The notes beneath the pieces are model-generated. The model was not told the origin of the DNA. It ran no database searches and worked only from the letters and a program-made list of their open reading frames with translations. This document shows positions 5,357 to 7,470 of a stretch of 7,470 nucleotides of DNA, in pieces. Source of the stretch: CAYNWK01 sp964400875 (GTDB lineage: Bacteria > Chloroflexota > Anaerolineae > Anaerolineales > UBA4823). Positions within the stretch are counted from its first letter, which is position 1; each line of letters opens with the position of its first letter. A program made the position numbers and the translations under genes. Where the stretch lies: NCBI GenBank assembly GCA_964400875.1, contig CAYNWK010000201.1, positions 1 through 7,470 of the forward strand. The letters run 5' to 3'.

Positions 5357-5390
5357 GAAAACAACGCCCCCTGGCTTTAGTGGAGCGTTG
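5357..5390 (-). terminator. Rho-independent terminator of the S1-domain gene
   Basis: On the minus strand CAACGCTCC (5390-5382) pairs with GGGGCGTTG (5370-5362) over nine bases with one G-U wobble and an 11-base loop. TTTT (5361-5358) follows, then CGTTAATT. It lies about 30 bases beyond the TAG at 5418 and separates the S1 gene from the regulator gene. Confidence 0.8.
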
Positions 5391-5417
5391 CTGGTTACAA
5401 AGCGACGAATTCAGGGG

Positions 5418-6179
5418 CTAGTTCGAGCCAGTTTTAACTTTGTGCTTCAACGTGCGCTTGAGGATATCTTCCATCTCCGCGTTCTTGGGCGGGGATTTCG
5501 GCTTGCTTTGGGTGACTTCTTCCTCTTCGCGAGTCTTAGCGCGCTCCATCGCTTCACGCAAGGCGAGCTCCATTGCGGTTGGCACGGGCTCATTTTTCTC
5601 GCTGGGTTCTGAGGCGGCTTTTTGGACGTTCTGGGCGACCTTGGCTGGTTTTTCTTCCAGGGCTTTCATGCTCAGGCGAATCTGTTTTTTTCGCCGATTG
5701 ACGCCCAGGATCTTGACTTCGATCTCGTCACCGACTTTGACCACTTCATTGGGACTGTGAATGTAGTCGTGGGTCATCTCGCTGATATGTACCAGACCGG
5801 GCCGCTCTGCGCCGATCTCGACAAATGCGCCGAATTTCTCCAGGCGCACGACGGTGCCTTTCACGACCATACCCTTGTTCATATCGCGCCATTCCATGGC
5901 CAGCGGTTCGACCATGGTCAACTCGATACGATTTTTCTTTGGGTCAACGCGGCGTATCCAGACTTCCACGTTTTGTCCGGGCTCAACGACGTCTTCAACC
6001 CGGTTGACAGAATCTTTCTTCAACTGAGATATGTGGACAACCCCTGGCGTATCCAAGCCAATATCTACGATTGCGCCGGCCAACGTGGTCTTGACCACCG
6101 TGCCTGTGAAGCGCATTTTTCGTTTTACATCGGAGATATCGTTGATTTCTTCAGGGGCTGCTAAGGTTTCTGTTTCCAT
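5418..6179 (-). CDS. RNA-binding protein with two S1 domains
   Basis: A 253-residue cytoplasmic protein. Residues 20-89 and 103-173 are two S1 (OB-fold) RNA-binding domains. Each has the family signature of a 'G-V--------V-IG---GVVHIS-L' beta core (VVKTTLAGAIVDIG with GVVHISQL; VVRLEKFGAFVEIG with GLVHISEM) and a late 'I-LSM' strand (NRIELTM; KQIRLSM). The second copy is the canonical one. Residues 174-253 are a highly charged Lys/Glu tail with a predicted helix (MELALREAMERAKTREEEE) and a basic end. It resembles a short version of ribosomal protein S1, as found in several non-proteobacterial phyla, and probably binds mRNA or the 30S subunit; it is too short to call rpsA. The ATG at 6179 is chosen over an upstream TTG because GGAGAG lies properly spaced before it. 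It has its own consensus promoter and terminator, hence is likely monocistronic and well expressed. Confidence 0.9.
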   Translation of the reverse strand: METETLAAPEEINDISDVKRKMRFTGTVVKTTLAGAIVDIGLDTPGVVHISQLKKDSVNRVEDVVEPGQNVEVWIRRVDPKKNRIELTMVEPLAMEWRDMNKGMVVKGTVVRLEKFGAFVEIGAERPGLVHISEMTHDYIHSPNEVVKVGDEIEVKILGVNRRKKQIRLSMKALEEKPAKVAQNVQKAASEPSEKNEPVPTAMELALREAMERAKTREEEEVTQSKPKSPPKNAEMEDILKRTLKHKVKTGSN

Positions 6180-6376
6180 AGCGCTCTCTCCAAAATAGAC
6201 TCGTGCGGCATTACGCAATTGGCAGGTAGGATGGGCGTGTTTGAAGGGTCAACGCCAGCCCATTCGATCCACCGTTTTACGTAAGCCGAGTTCAGTTTCA
6301 ACCGCTGGTAAGGCGGGAGTGATGTCGCTTGAGGTGGGATAGTTGAGGATTGCCCTCCTCAATCTACCAACCGCGA
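6180..6376 (-). other. Roughly 197-base untranslated leader of the S1-domain mRNA
   Basis: Measured from the expected transcription start (about seven bases after the -10 element) to the ATG at 6179. It contains no convincing leader peptide. Near its 5' end is a perfect hairpin, TTGAGGA/TCCTCAA (6343-6349 and 6356-6362), with a six-base loop; the stem and loop include an AGGAGGG run that has no start codon after it. Such a long leader on an S1-domain gene could host autogenous control, but I recognise no known riboswitch or ribosomal-protein leader motif. Confidence 0.5.
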
Positions 6377-6382
6377 AATTTG

Positions 6383-6411
6383 ATTATACCGCGCGCCGTT
6401 TTAGATGTCAA
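6383..6411 (-). promoter_or_regulatory. Perfect consensus sigma-70 promoter for the S1-domain gene
   Basis: On the minus strand TTGACA (6411-6406) and TATAAT (6388-6383) are separated by exactly 17 bases, matching the housekeeping consensus at all twelve positions. It lies in the mfd-S1 spacer, points to the S1 gene, and predicts a start near 6376. This suggests strong constitutive transcription. Confidence 0.88.
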
Positions 6412-6471
6412 AGTTGACGAGATTAGAGTTCAATGAAGGCAGAATATGCAGGCGCCGGCAATCTTTTTACT

Positions 6472-7470
6472 TCAGACCGAGACCTGTCGTTCCGGACCCC
6501 TGGCGACAGGAGCCAGATAATCTGCTTCCTGCGCTAAAGCCTCGAGAACTTCCAGCAAGGTGCTTTGCCAGTCAGGCAGGTTGGTGTACGGCATCCACAG
6601 AGCCGTTTTACCGGCGCGCACCTGCCGGCCAAACTCCGGAAGATCGGGTAGGGGCGCGCCCTCTCGAAAGCGAATGGCGATCTGTTCCGCCTCGGTGTTG
6701 ATCGAGCTAATCGCCGCCTGTTCGGCGAGCAGTTTGACCTTCAATTGGAAGAGCAAATTATTGATCGCCGCAGGGGGCTCTCCAAAGCGGTCCTCGAATT
6801 CTTCCAGCAGCGCACCCACCTCCGCGATGGAAGTCAGGTTGGCAATGCGCCGGTAAAGCCGCAAGCGCATATTCTTGTCCGGAACGTAATCTGGTGGGAT
6901 ATGCACGTTCAGCGGCAGGTCGACGGTGACCAACGGGCGGTTGATGCCCAGGGCAGTCGCGGTCGCATCCGGCGGCAAGCCCCGATCGGCGCGCAGGCGC
7001 GTGACCACATCGGCCAGCAAACGGGTGTACAGGTGAAAGCCCACTGCCGCGACGTGACCGTGCTGGCGCGTGCCCAGTATGTCGCCCATGCCGCGAATTT
7101 CCATATCGCGCATGGCGATGGAGAAACCCGCGCCCAGCTGGGTGTTTTCGGCGATGGTTTCCAGCCGTTGGCTGGCTTCTATGGTCGGCTTCTTCTGGCG
7201 GTGCTTGAAGAAATAAGCGTATGCTCTCTGGGCGCCGCGCCCAACCCGGCCGCGCAGCTGGTAGAGCTGCGCCAAACCGAAAGTGTCGGCGCGATCGACG
7301 ATAAGCGTGTTGGCATTGGGGATGTCCAGACCCGATTCGATGATCGAAGTGCTCAAAAGCACATCCACTTCACCGGCTGCAAACTGTTCCATCCGTTCGG
7401 AAAGCTTGTCTTCGGGCATCTGCCCGTGCGCCACGGTCAGGCGCGCTTCGGGCACCAGCCTTTCCAGGTG
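6472..7470 (-). CDS. mfd: Transcription-repair coupling factor Mfd, C-terminal part (partial)
   Basis: The last 332 residues of Mfd, the ATP-driven translocase that removes RNA polymerase stalled at DNA damage and recruits UvrA for nucleotide-excision repair. The N-terminal UvrB-like, RNA-polymerase-interaction and first helicase portions lie beyond the window; family members are about 1,100-1,200 residues. Visible are the second RecA-like lobe, with motif V (LLSTSIIESGLDIPNANTLI, residues 39-58) and motif VI (QLYQLRGRVGR, 68-78), and the RecG/Mfd 'TRG' region (RDMEIRGMGDILGTRQHGH, 121-139). The C-terminal TRCF regulatory domain follows (about 185-280, with DKNMRLRLYRRIA and FEDRFGEPP). The reading frame continues to base 7470 without a start; the GTG at 7455 is an internal Val codon. 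No clear terminator follows the TGA at 6472, only the GC-rich GCCGGCGCC. Confidence 0.96.
   Translation of the reverse strand, partial: HLERLVPEARLTVAHGQMPEDKLSERMEQFAAGEVDVLLSTSIIESGLDIPNANTLIVDRADTFGLAQLYQLRGRVGRGAQRAYAYFFKHRQKKPTIEASQRLETIAENTQLGAGFSIAMRDMEIRGMGDILGTRQHGHVAAVGFHLYTRLLADVVTRLRADRGLPPDATATALGINRPLVTVDLPLNVHIPPDYVPDKNMRLRLYRRIANLTSIAEVGALLEEFEDRFGEPPAAINNLLFQLKVKLLAEQAAISSINTEAEQIAIRFREGAPLPDLPEFGRQVRAGKTALWMPYTNLPDWQSTLLEVLEALAQEADYLAPVARGPERQVSV

Noticed and set aside
5622..6164. Plus-strand 180-codon open frame
   Set aside because: It is antisense to the two S1 domains and has no ribosome site or recognisable domain.
6180..6218. TTG start extending the S1 protein by 13 residues
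   Set aside because: The ATG at 6179 has a well-placed GGAGAG site, and the extension has no homologous character.

Overview
This window looks like a chromosomal segment of a Chloroflexota bacterium, most likely Anaerolineae. The grounds are moderately GC-rich DNA, long Thr/Pro 'TPTPTDTPTPT' linkers in exported proteins, an NBR1-Ig-like lipoprotein, a lamin-tail-domain protein, and a short two-S1-domain protein next to mfd. This is inferred from protein style; there is no rRNA or other taxonomic marker.

Layout. Only the first ~97 bases carry a plus-strand gene, the 3' end of an unrecognised CDS that closes with a clear intrinsic terminator (148-173). Everything else is on the minus strand, so biological order runs from right to left. 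(1) The C-terminal part of mfd (7470-6472, running off the window). (2) A 292-base spacer with a perfect consensus sigma-70 promoter (TTGACA-17-TATAAT) and a ~197-nt leader ahead of a two-S1-domain RNA-binding protein (6179-5418), which ends in an intrinsic terminator. (3) An OmpR/PhoB-type regulator with a degenerate, probably non-phosphorylatable receiver (5221-4526), with its own -10 element. (4) A run of small exported or envelope proteins: a secreted beta-rich protein (4381-3839), a DUF3828-like protein with no visible signal peptide (3720-3319), a secreted protein with two lamin-tail domains (3219-2302), a lipoprotein gene broken by a one-base frameshift in a G-run (2207-1876), a two-helix PLDc_N-like membrane protein (1864-1640), and an NBR1-Ig-like lipoprotein (1393-191).

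How the parts may work together. Mfd and the S1 protein are housekeeping genes of DNA repair and RNA or translation, and each appears to be its own transcription unit. The regulator begins a second block in which every recognisable downstream gene is envelope-directed or likely to be. That makes the block a candidate surface-protein locus, possibly controlled by the adjacent regulator. No catalytic domain is visible in the exported proteins; they look like binding or scaffold modules (NBR1-Ig, lamin-tail, beta-sandwich) held off the cell by Thr/Pro stalks. Joint function is inference from adjacency only. I found no tRNA, rRNA, CRISPR array, insertion sequence or phage gene.
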